Origin: JBBRMW01 sp038239365
GTDB lineage: Bacteria > Chloroflexota > Anaerolineae > Aggregatilineales > UBA2796
Direction of reading: 5' to 3'
Assembly: GCA_038239365.1 (NCBI GenBank)
Contig: JBBSEU010000001.1
Location: 20,035 to 84,034, forward strand
Length of the DNA stretch: 64,000 nucleotides
Positions 41,258-49,661 of the stretch are shown piece by piece. Below the pieces are notes generated by a model. It did no database searches. It was not told where the DNA came from and was given only the letters and a program-made list of their open reading frames with translations. The position numbers and the translations under genes are program-made. Each line of letters opens with the position of its first letter. The stretch's first letter is position 1.

Positions 41258-41635
41258 GTGAAAACACGGATCGGAATCCGCATAGATCGGCTTATCAAAC
41301 TGCGTGAAGAACGTGGTTGGTCACAACGGGAACTTGCTCGACGTTGCGATTTAAGCGACTCGATGGTTCAAAAGTACGAGACGGCGGCTAGTGATCCTAC
41401 ATCTTATACTATCATTCTTTTGGCAGGTACATTAGACGTAAGTACCGATTATTTGTTAGGTGTGACAGATGATCCACGAAGAAATGTTAGTGATGGCGCG
41501 CTCGATCAGGTAGAACGCTTCCTGGTAGAAACCTATCGGCATAAGGGCTGGAGCGGTATCGCTCATTTAGGCGTCGAGGAATTATCGAAGTTTGCGCCCG
41601 ATGCCCAAAGACGCACCGGGAAACGATCAGATTGA
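41258..41635 (+). CDS. XRE-family regulator, module 2
   Basis: The product is 125 aa from GTG 41258. The helix-turn-helix covers about residues 8-63 (LREERGWSQRELARRCDLSD, VQKYETAASDP, VSTDYLLGVTDDP). The C-terminal region VERFLVETYRHKGWSGIAHL then GVEELSKFA matches the module 1 regulator. A further 14-residue basic tail follows. The frame is open from TTG 41225, but GTG 41258 aligns with the other regulator's start and has CAGG before it. It is divergent from A2-B2 and shares its stop with the start of a cytidine-deaminase-like gene (TGATG), so both are one transcript. Confidence 0.88.
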   Translation: MKTRIGIRIDRLIKLREERGWSQRELARRCDLSDSMVQKYETAASDPTSYTIILLAGTLDVSTDYLLGVTDDPRRNVSDGALDQVERFLVETYRHKGWSGIAHLGVEELSKFAPDAQRRTGKRSD

Positions 41636-42048
41636 TGTCGCAAATCAGCAATGCCGCGCTCATCGAAAAGGCCGCCGCCGTCCTTAACCCGATCAAGCTG
41701 GCTGATCATTGGGTGGGCGATGTGGGCAGCGCACTCATCACCGATCAGGGCAATATTTACCTGGGTGTGTGCATGGACATCAGTTCGGGCATTGGTTTTT
41801 GTGCCGAACATAGCGCCATCGCCGCGATGGTCACGGCAGGTGAATACCGGATCGAAAAGATCGTCGCCGTCTGGAAAGATGACAAAGGGCTTTACGTGCT
41901 ATCTCCCTGTGGGCGCTGCCGAGAGTTCATCCGCCAGATTCACAAGGATAATTTGCAGACCGAAGTGATCTTAGACGTGGATAAAGTGGCGCGGCTGGCC
42001 GAACTGCTGCCCTACCACGATTGGTTTCATCCCCTGTCGAAGGGTTAA
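41635..42048 (+). CDS. Cytidine deaminase-like zinc hydrolase
   Basis: The product is 137 aa. The zinc site is complete: FCAEHSAIAAM (about residue 52, Cys-Ala-Glu with the proton-shuttling Glu) and SPCGRCREFI (about 88, PCxxC). This is the tetrameric CDA/blasticidin-S deaminase type. ILSP/VLSPCGRCR spelling and the short length resemble blasticidin deaminase-like proteins as much as housekeeping CDA. It could deaminate cytidine or a nucleoside-like compound. Its start overlaps the XRE regulator by 1 nt, which ties it to module 2 regulation. Its end overlaps the convergent WD40 gene by 4 nt. Module 1 has no such gene. Confidence 0.85.
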   Translation: MSQISNAALIEKAAAVLNPIKLADHWVGDVGSALITDQGNIYLGVCMDISSGIGFCAEHSAIAAMVTAGEYRIEKIVAVWKDDKGLYVLSPCGRCREFIRQIHKDNLQTEVILDVDKVARLAELLPYHDWFHPLSKG

Positions 42049-43028
42049 CCCCACACAATTACCGTATTATCTTTGCTACCGGATGCGATCCGCGCGCCAT
42101 CACTCGAAAACGCAATGCTATGCACCTTATCAGTGTGCCGCCGCAAGACCCCAATCGGATAAGGGCGGCGGTCATCAATACGCCATAAACGGATCGTATG
42201 GTCACTTGAGGCAGACGCTAGTCGCAAGCCGTCCGGCGAAAAAGCCACGCATTGAACGCAGTCTTCATGCGCGCGGAGCGTGATCGGCACGGCATAGCGA
42301 AGCGTCGTCAGATCGTGTGGCAACAGCGATAAATCCCAGATTTTGACGGTGCCATCATAACTGCCCGATGCCAGCCGCCGTCCGTCAGGTGAAAAGGCGG
42401 CACTCGTCACACCATCGGTATGGCTGCGAAGGGTCACCAACGGTGCGGTAGTTTGCCTGTTCAGGATAGCGCGCAAATCCCACAACAGCAGCGTATTATC
42501 CATGCTGGTCGAAATCAACCAGCGCGCGTTAGGTGATACTACCACCTGATAAACATGACCGTTGTGCCCACTCAGAGCAATCGGCGGGCGCTGCGGCTTT
42601 TCCAGATCGATCAGCCGCACAACGTTGTCCGTGCCGCCGGAGATCAGCCAGCGTTCATCGGGAGTGAAGGTCACACTGTAGACCGCGCCCGAATGCGCTT
42701 CCAGTCCGAGTCGCAACCAGGCGGCCAGTCTGCGCCGAAGGGCAAGCTGCCATAAGCGAACCCGGTGATCATTGCTGCCTGTCGCCAGCCAACTGTGTCG
42801 TGGCGAAAAAGTGACGCTGGAAACTGAACCCGCGTGCCCTTCGAGTGTTGAGTCAAGTCGCTCCGCCGATAAATCCCACAGTTTGACCGTGTTATCGTAG
42901 CTGCCAGAGGCCAGATAGCGAGGGTTTGCAGAAAGGCTTGCAAAGGCGACGCTGTACACCGTTTGAGTGTGGCCGCGTAGCGTCATGAGCGGCTCAAATT
43001 TCCCGGATCGGCTGAGTGGCGCAACCAT
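42045..43028 (-). CDS. WD40 repeat protein, single seven-bladed propeller
   Basis: The product is 327 aa, made up of seven WD40 repeats and little else: GH/AH starts at LRGHTQTVYSVAF, LEGHAGSVSSVTF, LEAHSGAVYSVTF, LSGHNGHVYQVVV, LRSHTDGVTSAAF, LRAHEDCVQCVAF and LRRHTDKVHSIAF, each ending near a [LV]WD-type strand. Seven blades make a closed propeller, a protein-protein interaction platform. There is no signal peptide, so it is probably cytoplasmic. It is the last gene of the Tad/FHA operon, 30 nt after the FHA-REC-FHA gene. It may act as a scaffold for those signalling proteins; this is from context only. Confidence 0.9.
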   Translation of the reverse strand: MVAPLSRSGKFEPLMTLRGHTQTVYSVAFASLSANPRYLASGSYDNTVKLWDLSAERLDSTLEGHAGSVSSVTFSPRHSWLATGSNDHRVRLWQLALRRRLAAWLRLGLEAHSGAVYSVTFTPDERWLISGGTDNVVRLIDLEKPQRPPIALSGHNGHVYQVVVSPNARWLISTSMDNTLLLWDLRAILNRQTTAPLVTLRSHTDGVTSAAFSPDGRRLASGSYDGTVKIWDLSLLPHDLTTLRYAVPITLRAHEDCVQCVAFSPDGLRLASASSDHTIRLWRIDDRRPYPIGVLRRHTDKVHSIAFSSDGARIASGSKDNTVIVWG

Positions 43029-43058
43029 AAGCGTTTGCCTGATTCTAGTGAATGTTAC

Positions 43059-44300
43059 CTAGCGTTCCGAAATCTCCGTTTCTGAGAGGAAATAGACGTG
43101 CATTCGCAGCCCACCCAACCGTATTTCATCGCCATTTTTAAGAGGATGCGGCTGATTCGGCATCAGCGAATAACCGTTAACAAAAGTGCCATTGGCGCTG
43201 TTGTTATCCTCGACCTCAACGTTTGCGCCAACGCGCCGTATCGTTGCATGGACACGTGAAACGCCTTTATCAAACGCCTGATATGACTCCAGATCAACAT
43301 GCGCTTTGGCTGACTGCCCGGTAAGCTGCCGTCCGAGTGTCAACTGCGGCTGCACCACCGCGGTCAATGGTTCGCGGAAATTATCAATAAATAACACAAT
43401 CGTGTCTTTGCGCGTCTCTGCCGGGATGAAGTCGAGCCGGGCAGTACCCGTGAGTCGTTTGGTCTTCATCGACGGGTTAGCCGCTTCGCTGCTATAGACA
43501 AGCGTGCTGATCACCCGCGTCAGTTCTTTCCAATCGACGGGTTTTGCTATGAAAACATCTGCACCCGCTTCCATCGCACCACGAACCGATTCTTTATCGT
43601 TCAGGGCGCTCACCACAATAATCGGAATCGAGGGTAGCTGCGTATCACGGCGCACGTAACGGCACAGTTCCAGGCCGCGAATGCCGGGCAGCATCAGATC
43701 AAGCATGATCGCGCTGGGTGTCAGATGATTGAGCGCACGAATGGCAGTAACCAGTTCGCGCGCCGACTGCACTACATAACCGCCGCGCTCTAAGGCCACA
43801 CGAAACATTTCGGAGAGGTTTTGATCGTCCTCGACAACGAGTATGCGCTGTCCCGTGCCTTTGGTGGGCACACCTGCAAACGATAGTTCCTCACGCATAG
43901 CCAGGATACTGGTTTTGCGGGGGCGTGCCCGAAGGCTGATTTCCCCCTTCATATGACCCAGGTACAGAATATCGCCCGTTGAGATACGGACGGGTTCGTT
44001 GGGGGTCAACACATCGCCATTCAGGACGCTGCCATTACCCGCGCCCAGGTCTTGATAGCTCAGTGACGTGCCATCATTCGTGACGATCCCATGTTTGCGC
44101 GAAACACCAAGCTCTACGCCGTTGTAGTCGGTCAGATCGACGCTGGGCATTTCGGCCTGACCGTTGGGGGTACGGCCTAGCAGCAGTTCATGTTCAACCG
44201 TGAAGTGAACCACCTGCGGCGGATCCTCGATCTTAAAATCAACGTCCCAATCCAGTTCCGCAGAAGCCGCTTTTTTGCCCTGCTCGATCTTACCGGACAT
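43059..44300 (-). CDS. FHA-REC-FHA signalling protein
   Basis: The product is 413 aa. The first FHA domain (about residues 30-125) has LLLGRTP and GVSRKHGIV, then NGSVLNG. A response-regulator receiver domain (about 150-270) has ILVVEDDQN, phospho-acceptor Asp in IMLDLMLPG, VVSALND and the Lys in IAKPVDW, so it looks able to be phosphorylated. The second FHA (about 310-405) has LTLGRQL, GVSRVHATI and NSANGTFVNG. FHA domains bind phosphothreonine, so the protein can join a His-Asp relay to Ser/Thr phosphorylation. It starts directly after the stop of the repeat-tail gene (0 nt) and precedes the WD40 gene. A histidine kinase is encoded divergently nearby (52660), a possible but unproven partner. 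Confidence 0.92.
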   Translation of the reverse strand: MSGKIEQGKKAASAELDWDVDFKIEDPPQVVHFTVEHELLLGRTPNGQAEMPSVDLTDYNGVELGVSRKHGIVTNDGTSLSYQDLGAGNGSVLNGDVLTPNEPVRISTGDILYLGHMKGEISLRARPRKTSILAMREELSFAGVPTKGTGQRILVVEDDQNLSEMFRVALERGGYVVQSARELVTAIRALNHLTPSAIMLDLMLPGIRGLELCRYVRRDTQLPSIPIIVVSALNDKESVRGAMEAGADVFIAKPVDWKELTRVISTLVYSSEAANPSMKTKRLTGTARLDFIPAETRKDTIVLFIDNFREPLTAVVQPQLTLGRQLTGQSAKAHVDLESYQAFDKGVSRVHATIRRVGANVEVEDNNSANGTFVNGYSLMPNQPHPLKNGDEIRLGGLRMHVYFLSETEISER

Positions 44301-45233
44301 TTATATAACCTTTATTGTGTGCAGGATAAACAGGCCGACAGCGGCGGCAATGATCAACAGCACCAGTATCACGACGACCAGGATTATGGGGCTGCGTCCC
44401 TGTTTTTTCGGTTTTATGTCTTCGGGGCGCGGCGCGGCCATCATACCGGTGAGGCCGCTTCCGCCATCCAGCATATTGCGCTTGAGCGATGAACGCCGCA
44501 TAAAATCCGTGCGATATTGTTCTTCCAACTGGCGGGCGGTGGTCGGCTGCGCGCCAGCCGCGCTGGGCGGCACAGACGCATATTTGCTAAAGTCGTATGG
44601 CTTCGATTCCGGCGGTGCGGATGGCTGCGCGCCTGGATAAGACGACATTGGCATATCCGGCATGGTCTTGTCCATGCCGGGTGTCCCTGGCCGGGAGTAA
44701 CCCGGTGTTTCCGGTTGGGGGCGTTGCGGGACATAGGGCGCTGAGTAGGGCGAACTATCCGCCTTCGCATCATTGCGCTGTGCCGATGGTGATACATAGG
44801 GCGCAGCATAGGGCGGCTCTGGCGCACGCGCAGCAGGTGAAACGTAGGGCTGCTGATAGGGTTCTGGCTGCGGTGTGGGTGGTGGTGTTGGTGCCCCGCC
44901 GATAAATGTATCCAGTTCTGGTTCTTTTGCGGGCTGACGCAGTTGATCAACCGAAAACCCTTCGGGCATCGTCCGATCCATTGCCATTGGCTCAGGTTGC
45001 GGCGCACGAGTCGGTGGTGGCACGGGAGTCGGTGGTGGGGTTGGCGGCGCGGCAGCCTGACGTAATTGATCAACCGAAAACCCTTCAGGCATCGTCCGAT
45101 CCATCGCCATTGGCGGCGGTTCAGGCGCACGAGCCGGTGGTGGCGCGGGAGTTGGTGGTGGGGTTAGCGGCGCGACAGCCTGACGTAATTGATCAACCGA
45201 AAACCCTTCGGGCATTGTGCGATCCATCGCCAT
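44301..45233 (-). CDS. Repeat tail with C-terminal membrane anchor (downstream part of split pseudokinase gene)
   Basis: The product is 310 aa if translated from ATG 45233. It has three copies of MAMDRTMPEGFSVDQLRQ, a long Pro-rich disordered region (about residues 100-250) with a fourth variant Thr motif GMDKTMPDMPM, and one C-terminal membrane helix (about 283-306, IILVVVILVLLIIAAAVGLF) with only a few residues after it. The frame is continuous with the pseudokinase gene upstream apart from a single TAA at 45303. No ribosome site precedes 45233. It is best seen as the severed tail of that protein, which would anchor it in the membrane. Whether it is still made is unknown. Confidence 0.7.
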   Translation of the reverse strand: MAMDRTMPEGFSVDQLRQAVAPLTPPPTPAPPPARAPEPPPMAMDRTMPEGFSVDQLRQAAAPPTPPPTPVPPPTRAPQPEPMAMDRTMPEGFSVDQLRQPAKEPELDTFIGGAPTPPPTPQPEPYQQPYVSPAARAPEPPYAAPYVSPSAQRNDAKADSSPYSAPYVPQRPQPETPGYSRPGTPGMDKTMPDMPMSSYPGAQPSAPPESKPYDFSKYASVPPSAAGAQPTTARQLEEQYRTDFMRRSSLKRNMLDGGSGLTGMMAAPRPEDIKPKKQGRSPIILVVVILVLLIIAAAVGLFILHTIKVI

Positions 45234-45329
45234 TGGCGGCGGTTCTGGCGCACGGGCTGGTGGTGGCGCGACAGCCTGACGTAATTGATCAACCGAAAAC
45301 CCTTAGGGCATTGTGCGATCCATCGCCAT
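44934..45329 (-). repeat. Four coding repeats of an 18-residue Thr motif; stop codon in first copy
   Basis: Minus-strand copies start at 45329, 45233, 45110 and 44987, with spacings of 32, 41 and 41 codons. Each encodes MAMDRTMPEGFSVDQLRQ followed by a Pro/Ala linker. In copy 1 the Glu codon GAA is TAA (45303-45305). The linker between copies 1 and 2 is nine codons shorter than the others. Confidence 0.9.
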
Positions 45330-46247
45330 TGGCGGCGGTTCTGGCGCGCGAACAGGCGCGGCAAGTGGCGCTATTGACGGCGCTGACAGAGTACGGAGTG
45401 CCTCGGTCAGCGCGCCAATGTAATCGGCATACGATGAATAACGCTGCGATGCGTCTTTTGCCAGCCCGCGCGTGATGATCGGCGTCAGCACTGCCAACGA
45501 TGGATCAATCACTGCCGGAGTCGGGATCGGCGCACCGGTGTGTTGAGCAATGACCTGTTGCGGGGTGCTGGCTGTGTAGGGTGGCTGCCCCGTGACCATC
45601 TCGTAGAGCAGTGCGGTGAGCGAATACTGATCGGAAAGTGCCGTAATCGGTTGCCCGCGCACAACTTCGGGCGCGGCGTAATAGGCCAGCGAGAGATCAT
45701 CAGTCAACGCTTTGGGAAGTCTCAAACCGATCAGTGGCGCAAATCCCACATCACCTAACAGGGGACCCCGTTTGCTGCTGACCGTGATCGACAGCGGCGA
45801 AAGGCTGCCATGCAGCATCGCGTTTTGGGCGGCGTAAGCCAACGCTTCGGCCAAAATTTGCGTATATTCCAGGGCGGTGTTGAGCGCAATTCGCCCGTCT
45901 TCATCAAGTTTGCGGCGCAGCGTAGGCGATTTATGATATTCAGCGACGACGTAGAAGGTCTCGTTGTCGTTGCCGTAATCATATAGCTTGAGCAGGTACG
46001 GTGAATTAAAGCCGAGCAGTGTCTTGATCGTCTCCCGAAAGCGTACCTGAAAGCCGGGCTGTGCAGTCAGGGAAGGAGTCAGTATCTTGAGCGCGATCTT
46101 GAGTTTGACGGCTTCGTGGGACGCCAGATAAGTATCCAACACCGCATTCGAGGTCACCAGTTCGAGAACTGAATAGGTGATGGGCATGGTATCCACCATA
46201 TGATGAACCGTCTGCCCAACAAGTGATCGCTTATCCTGATTCGCCAC
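45303..46247 (-). CDS. Protein kinase-like protein lacking catalytic residues (pseudokinase), truncated by nonsense codon
   Basis: The product is 314 aa. A Ser/Thr kinase fold covers about residues 25-290. The ATP lysine is in LKIALKIL (about 54) and the PEV of the activation segment is in YYAAPEVVRG (about 190). The catalytic loop, normally HRDLKPxN, reads HGSLSPLS (about 145), so catalytic Asp, Lys and Asn are all Ser. DFG is DVG (LLGDVGFA). It therefore probably cannot phosphorylate and would act as a scaffold or ATP sensor. The reading frame stops at TAA 45303 inside the first Thr repeat; without that stop the protein would be 648 aa with a membrane anchor. It lies 36 nt after the TadA-FHA gene. 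Confidence 0.88.
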   Translation of the reverse strand: MANQDKRSLVGQTVHHMVDTMPITYSVLELVTSNAVLDTYLASHEAVKLKIALKILTPSLTAQPGFQVRFRETIKTLLGFNSPYLLKLYDYGNDNETFYVVAEYHKSPTLRRKLDEDGRIALNTALEYTQILAEALAYAAQNAMLHGSLSPLSITVSSKRGPLLGDVGFAPLIGLRLPKALTDDLSLAYYAAPEVVRGQPITALSDQYSLTALLYEMVTGQPPYTASTPQQVIAQHTGAPIPTPAVIDPSLAVLTPIITRGLAKDASQRYSSYADYIGALTEALRTLSAPSIAPLAAPVRAPEPPPMAMDRTMP

Positions 46248-46283
46248 AGCCGTAATCCTCAGCCACTTGACACAATTGATTGA

Positions 46284-48599
46284 TTAGTAATCCAGATCAA
46301 ACCTGAATTCGAGCGATCCGAGGCGGATCAGATCGCCATTTTTCAGGTGTTTGGGCACGTCGGGCAGCATTTTCACATTATTGACGAATGTTCCATTGCG
46401 GCTGGCCCGATCTGTGATGTAAAAACCGTCTTCGCCGATGCTAATCTCGGCATGTCGCCGCCCAATCAGAACGGGTTCGCCATCCAGCAGCATATTCGCC
46501 AGATCAATATCCGGGAAGTAACCAATTTCCGGTATTGCTCGCCCGATCACCGTCTCCCGATCCTTGTTGATCGGGAACGACTTGCCGCCCGACTGCGTCC
46601 AGATCAGGTAGACGCGCATATCCATTCGCATTTGACGATGTGCATTATACAGCTTTTCTAAAAGACGGCGCGTGTCCGGGCTGATCAATCGCTGGCGGCT
46701 GGCACGTCGATCCGCGTCTGGTGTGGGGCGTCCGGGGTCACGAATACCTGACCAGCGTACTTTCAACTCCTGGATCGTTTCCATGATCTTATCGACGTTT
46801 TCCATCTGGATCACGCCGCCCTGTTCGGGGTTACGCTTGACGCGCCGATCCAACTCGCTGAGCGTATCGCCCATCAGATACGAGATCACACGCTTGAACT
46901 CTTCGTCGCTTGCCAGATCATCGGAAGGCAGCAGAATATATTGACGTAGCATTTCCAGATCGCTGGCAACGCCGGGTTGCGGGTGGAAATCTTCGATACG
47001 AAGGCGATCTGTTGTGCGTTTGTCGCGGAAAAATTCGGCCAGATAAGGTTCGCCAGTCTTAGGATCAATGGGCGAGTCGAACTGCTCCACCTGTTTTTCA
47101 TCAGCCGACATTTGCAGCCGGAACAACGGCACCACTTCGACTTGCAGCTTATCGGCTTCCATATCCGGCTCCATCGAGCGAATCCAGCCCAATTCGCTGA
47201 TACGGCGGCCACCATCGGCCTGACGTTCGGCATGGATGACCAGTTGGAAAGCGTTGTAAATGTGCCCGACGATCTCCGCTTCATTCTGGACGCCCGCGTT
47301 GGACATACGTACCAGCGCCTGCAAACGGCTGACGGCGTACTGTGGGCCGCTGGAGTGAATTGTACAAATCGAGCCGTCATGCCCGGTGTTCAACGCCTGG
47401 AGCATATCCCATGCTTCCGCGCCGCGCACCTCACCCACGATGATCCGACGCGGTGAAAGGCGCAGCGAATTGATCACCAGATCGCGCATGGTGTAGCTGG
47501 TGCCTTCACGAGTGCTGGCTGTTTTGGTCAGCAGCGAAACGACGTTCTTTTCATCCACATCCAAATTGCTGATGCGCGCCAAATCTTTAACGTCGATTTC
47601 GCCCGCGCCGTCGCCGTTTCGATCTCCGGTGAGCTGCAATTCCTGGGTGTCTTCAATGGTCACAACGCGCTCATGTGCCGGGATGAAACCCGCGATCACG
47701 TTGAGCAGAGTCGTTTTACCCGCGCCAGTGCCGCCCGTCACCAGAATATTGAAGCGCGAACGCACAACCAGCCCCAAAAGCGCCATCAGCCGCACATTGT
47801 ACACGCCGCGCAAGAGCAAATCGCGCCAGTTCCATGTCCCGACGTGTTTACGAATGGTGATGTACCACAGGCCATCGGCGGCAATCGGTGGGATCGTGAT
47901 GTTGATACGGTGTTCGGTGTTGGGCAGCTTAGCATCGAGGATCGGGGAGTTTTCGTCAACGCGACGGTTGATCTCCGATAGGTTGCGGTAGACCACGTTT
48001 CGCAGGTGTTCGTGGCTGCGAAAGTGAATCGTTTCATCCACTGAGCCGAGGCGCGGACGCTTGCTGCGAACCTGTCGCACGCGGTCTTCGGCGCGCGTCT
48101 TGACCAACACCTGATTCCAGCCGATCACGTAAATATCTTCGGCCATCTCGTCTTCATTATCGCGCTCGTAGTCAGTAACCAGTTCTTCGAGCGGACCAAA
48201 ACCAACCATATCGTCCAGGATTTCTTCTGACCAGGCCGTGATCGCGTTGCGGCGGCCTAACTCATCCTGAGCGCGCATCCGCTTGATCAGGTCAAGTGCG
48301 ATGTGATCCAGTTCATCATCGTTGAGCAGTTCGACGCATGTTTTGCGGATGATAGGGGTCAGCAGGCGGCGGCGTTCAGCCTTCGACATGGTCATTAACG
48401 AGGCGTCATCGGCAAAACCGGGCACGATCAAGCCTTTGAGTGGCGCTTTACGGACAGCCTGGCCGCGCGGTTTGTAATCGATCATCGTGCCCATACGCGC
48501 CATTTGTGCCAGCCGCCGGGCTGCCGCACGTTTCAGTATTTCGACTTCGCTGTCTGTGTACGTGAGCGCCTGCTGCTCGGTTTGCTCCATGACTGCCAT
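46284..48599 (-). CDS. tadA: CpaF/TadA-family secretion ATPase with C-terminal FHA domain
   Basis: The product is 771 aa. The N-terminal region (about 60-200) is the CpaF cap. The GspE-type ATPase core holds VTGGTGAGKTTLLN (Walker A, about 288), VVTIEDTQELQL (Asp box), RIIVGEVRGAEAW (Walker B, about 384) and GHDGSICTIHSSGP (His box). A linker of roughly 200 residues follows, and then an FHA domain at about 670-771: ETVIGRAIP, LIGRRHAEISI, SRNGTFVNN and RLGSLEFRF. The ATPase powers pilus assembly or secretion at the membrane, and the FHA could recruit it to phosphothreonine. E. coli-type or Caulobacter CpaF has no FHA, so this is an extended form. It follows TadC by 52 nt. ATG 48599 is used; 48590 is also possible. 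Confidence 0.93.
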   Translation of the reverse strand: MAVMEQTEQQALTYTDSEVEILKRAAARRLAQMARMGTMIDYKPRGQAVRKAPLKGLIVPGFADDASLMTMSKAERRRLLTPIIRKTCVELLNDDELDHIALDLIKRMRAQDELGRRNAITAWSEEILDDMVGFGPLEELVTDYERDNEDEMAEDIYVIGWNQVLVKTRAEDRVRQVRSKRPRLGSVDETIHFRSHEHLRNVVYRNLSEINRRVDENSPILDAKLPNTEHRINITIPPIAADGLWYITIRKHVGTWNWRDLLLRGVYNVRLMALLGLVVRSRFNILVTGGTGAGKTTLLNVIAGFIPAHERVVTIEDTQELQLTGDRNGDGAGEIDVKDLARISNLDVDEKNVVSLLTKTASTREGTSYTMRDLVINSLRLSPRRIIVGEVRGAEAWDMLQALNTGHDGSICTIHSSGPQYAVSRLQALVRMSNAGVQNEAEIVGHIYNAFQLVIHAERQADGGRRISELGWIRSMEPDMEADKLQVEVVPLFRLQMSADEKQVEQFDSPIDPKTGEPYLAEFFRDKRTTDRLRIEDFHPQPGVASDLEMLRQYILLPSDDLASDEEFKRVISYLMGDTLSELDRRVKRNPEQGGVIQMENVDKIMETIQELKVRWSGIRDPGRPTPDADRRASRQRLISPDTRRLLEKLYNAHRQMRMDMRVYLIWTQSGGKSFPINKDRETVIGRAIPEIGYFPDIDLANMLLDGEPVLIGRRHAEISIGEDGFYITDRASRNGTFVNNVKMLPDVPKHLKNGDLIRLGSLEFRFDLDY

Positions 48600-48651
48600 T
48601 AAAAATTTTCCCTGTCTAAACGCCCATGTTGAAAGCTGATAATATTATAGC

Positions 48652-49650
48652 TCATGGCGTCAGTGGAATGTTAGCGACAAACAAGCCGACACTGGCAAGC
48701 AGCGTCAGCATCAAGGCCAGCACAAGCAGCGATTGAGGATAAACAATCGTAACGCGCGCCGTGGAGGCCGCTTGTTCCGCCGCTTTGAGTCGTCCATTAC
48801 GCACGCGATCCACGATTTCGGGCAGGGTATCGCGCAGTGAACTACCCACTTCCTGGGAGAGCGTGACGGCCTGTGTCAGTTCGTCCCAGAGCGTGACCGC
48901 CGCATCGCTGAACTCGTTTTCGTCGCCTTCTTTACGCATGGTGGCGCGCAATCCCAACGAATCCATAAAATCGGCACGGGAGACGCCCATATTACGTTCA
49001 AACAAGGCTTGTGCCAGTTCGATTCCAAGTGGATATTGATCGGGCTTGAGCAGATAGCGATCATAAATCGTGCGCCCCGCCGTTTCAAGCGCCTGATCGA
49101 ACTCTGCCCCGGCGCGCATCGTGATCGCCATCAGCTCCAGTAGGTCGGCCAATTGCAGTAGAAGGCGCTGTTTGCGCTGCTCAACGCGGCGCTTGAGGGC
49201 AATTGTCGGGAAGCGCCAACCCAGAAAGCCCAGCCCCAACGACAGAACAACCGCCACGCTCAGGACAAAATCAGCGGGTGCAGGTGGATTTTCCAGATTT
49301 TGTTTGGCCTGAACGGTCATACCAGGCAGACTCGCGTCGGTGAAAGTGGGCACTTCGGACAGCCAGCCCGCCGCTGAACAGGCCAGAAAAATCCCCAGCA
49401 CCGCCCCCGCCCCTTGCAGCCAACGGTAACGCCAGGGAGTGGCTCGGAATGGATCGTTCAAATAGGACAGCCGCTGCTCCATTTCCGCATCCTGGCGGCG
49501 GCGTAATGCTGTCGGCATCAAAAAGACGATGAGCGCGGCGGGCACGCGCCCCAACAGCCCGAACGCGCGGCGACGTGGCCGTGAGTTCCACAACCCGGTA
49601 GCGAATAAGACCATCAAAATGACCGTCGCAAACATTCCGTACTGACCCAT
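48652..49650 (-). CDS. tadC: Tad pilus/secretion inner-membrane protein TadC (T2SSF family)
   Basis: The product is 332 aa. An N-terminal helix (about residues 5-20), two helices at about 80-100 and 130-150, and a C-terminal helix at about 305-328 frame a cytoplasmic T2SSF domain. The latter has LLELMAITMRAGAEFDQALE (about 188) and RVRNGRLKAAEQAASTARVT (about 280). TadC and TadB together form the inner-membrane platform that couples the ATPase to the pilus fibre. It is 11 nt after TadB. Confidence 0.88.
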   Translation of the reverse strand: MGQYGMFATVILMVLFATGLWNSRPRRRAFGLLGRVPAALIVFLMPTALRRRQDAEMEQRLSYLNDPFRATPWRYRWLQGAGAVLGIFLACSAAGWLSEVPTFTDASLPGMTVQAKQNLENPPAPADFVLSVAVVLSLGLGFLGWRFPTIALKRRVEQRKQRLLLQLADLLELMAITMRAGAEFDQALETAGRTIYDRYLLKPDQYPLGIELAQALFERNMGVSRADFMDSLGLRATMRKEGDENEFSDAAVTLWDELTQAVTLSQEVGSSLRDTLPEIVDRVRNGRLKAAEQAASTARVTIVYPQSLLVLALMLTLLASVGLFVANIPLTP

Positions 49651-49661
49651 AATGATCCCTG

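Noticed and set aside
44934..45329. Regularly spaced repeats that could suggest a CRISPR array
   Set aside because: Repeats are in-frame protein repeats with Pro-rich linkers, period 41 codons, and there are no cas genes.
44906..45475. Plus-strand open frame of 189 codons over the Thr-repeat region
   Set aside because: Its repeats are the mirror image of the coding repeats on the minus strand, and it has no independent support.
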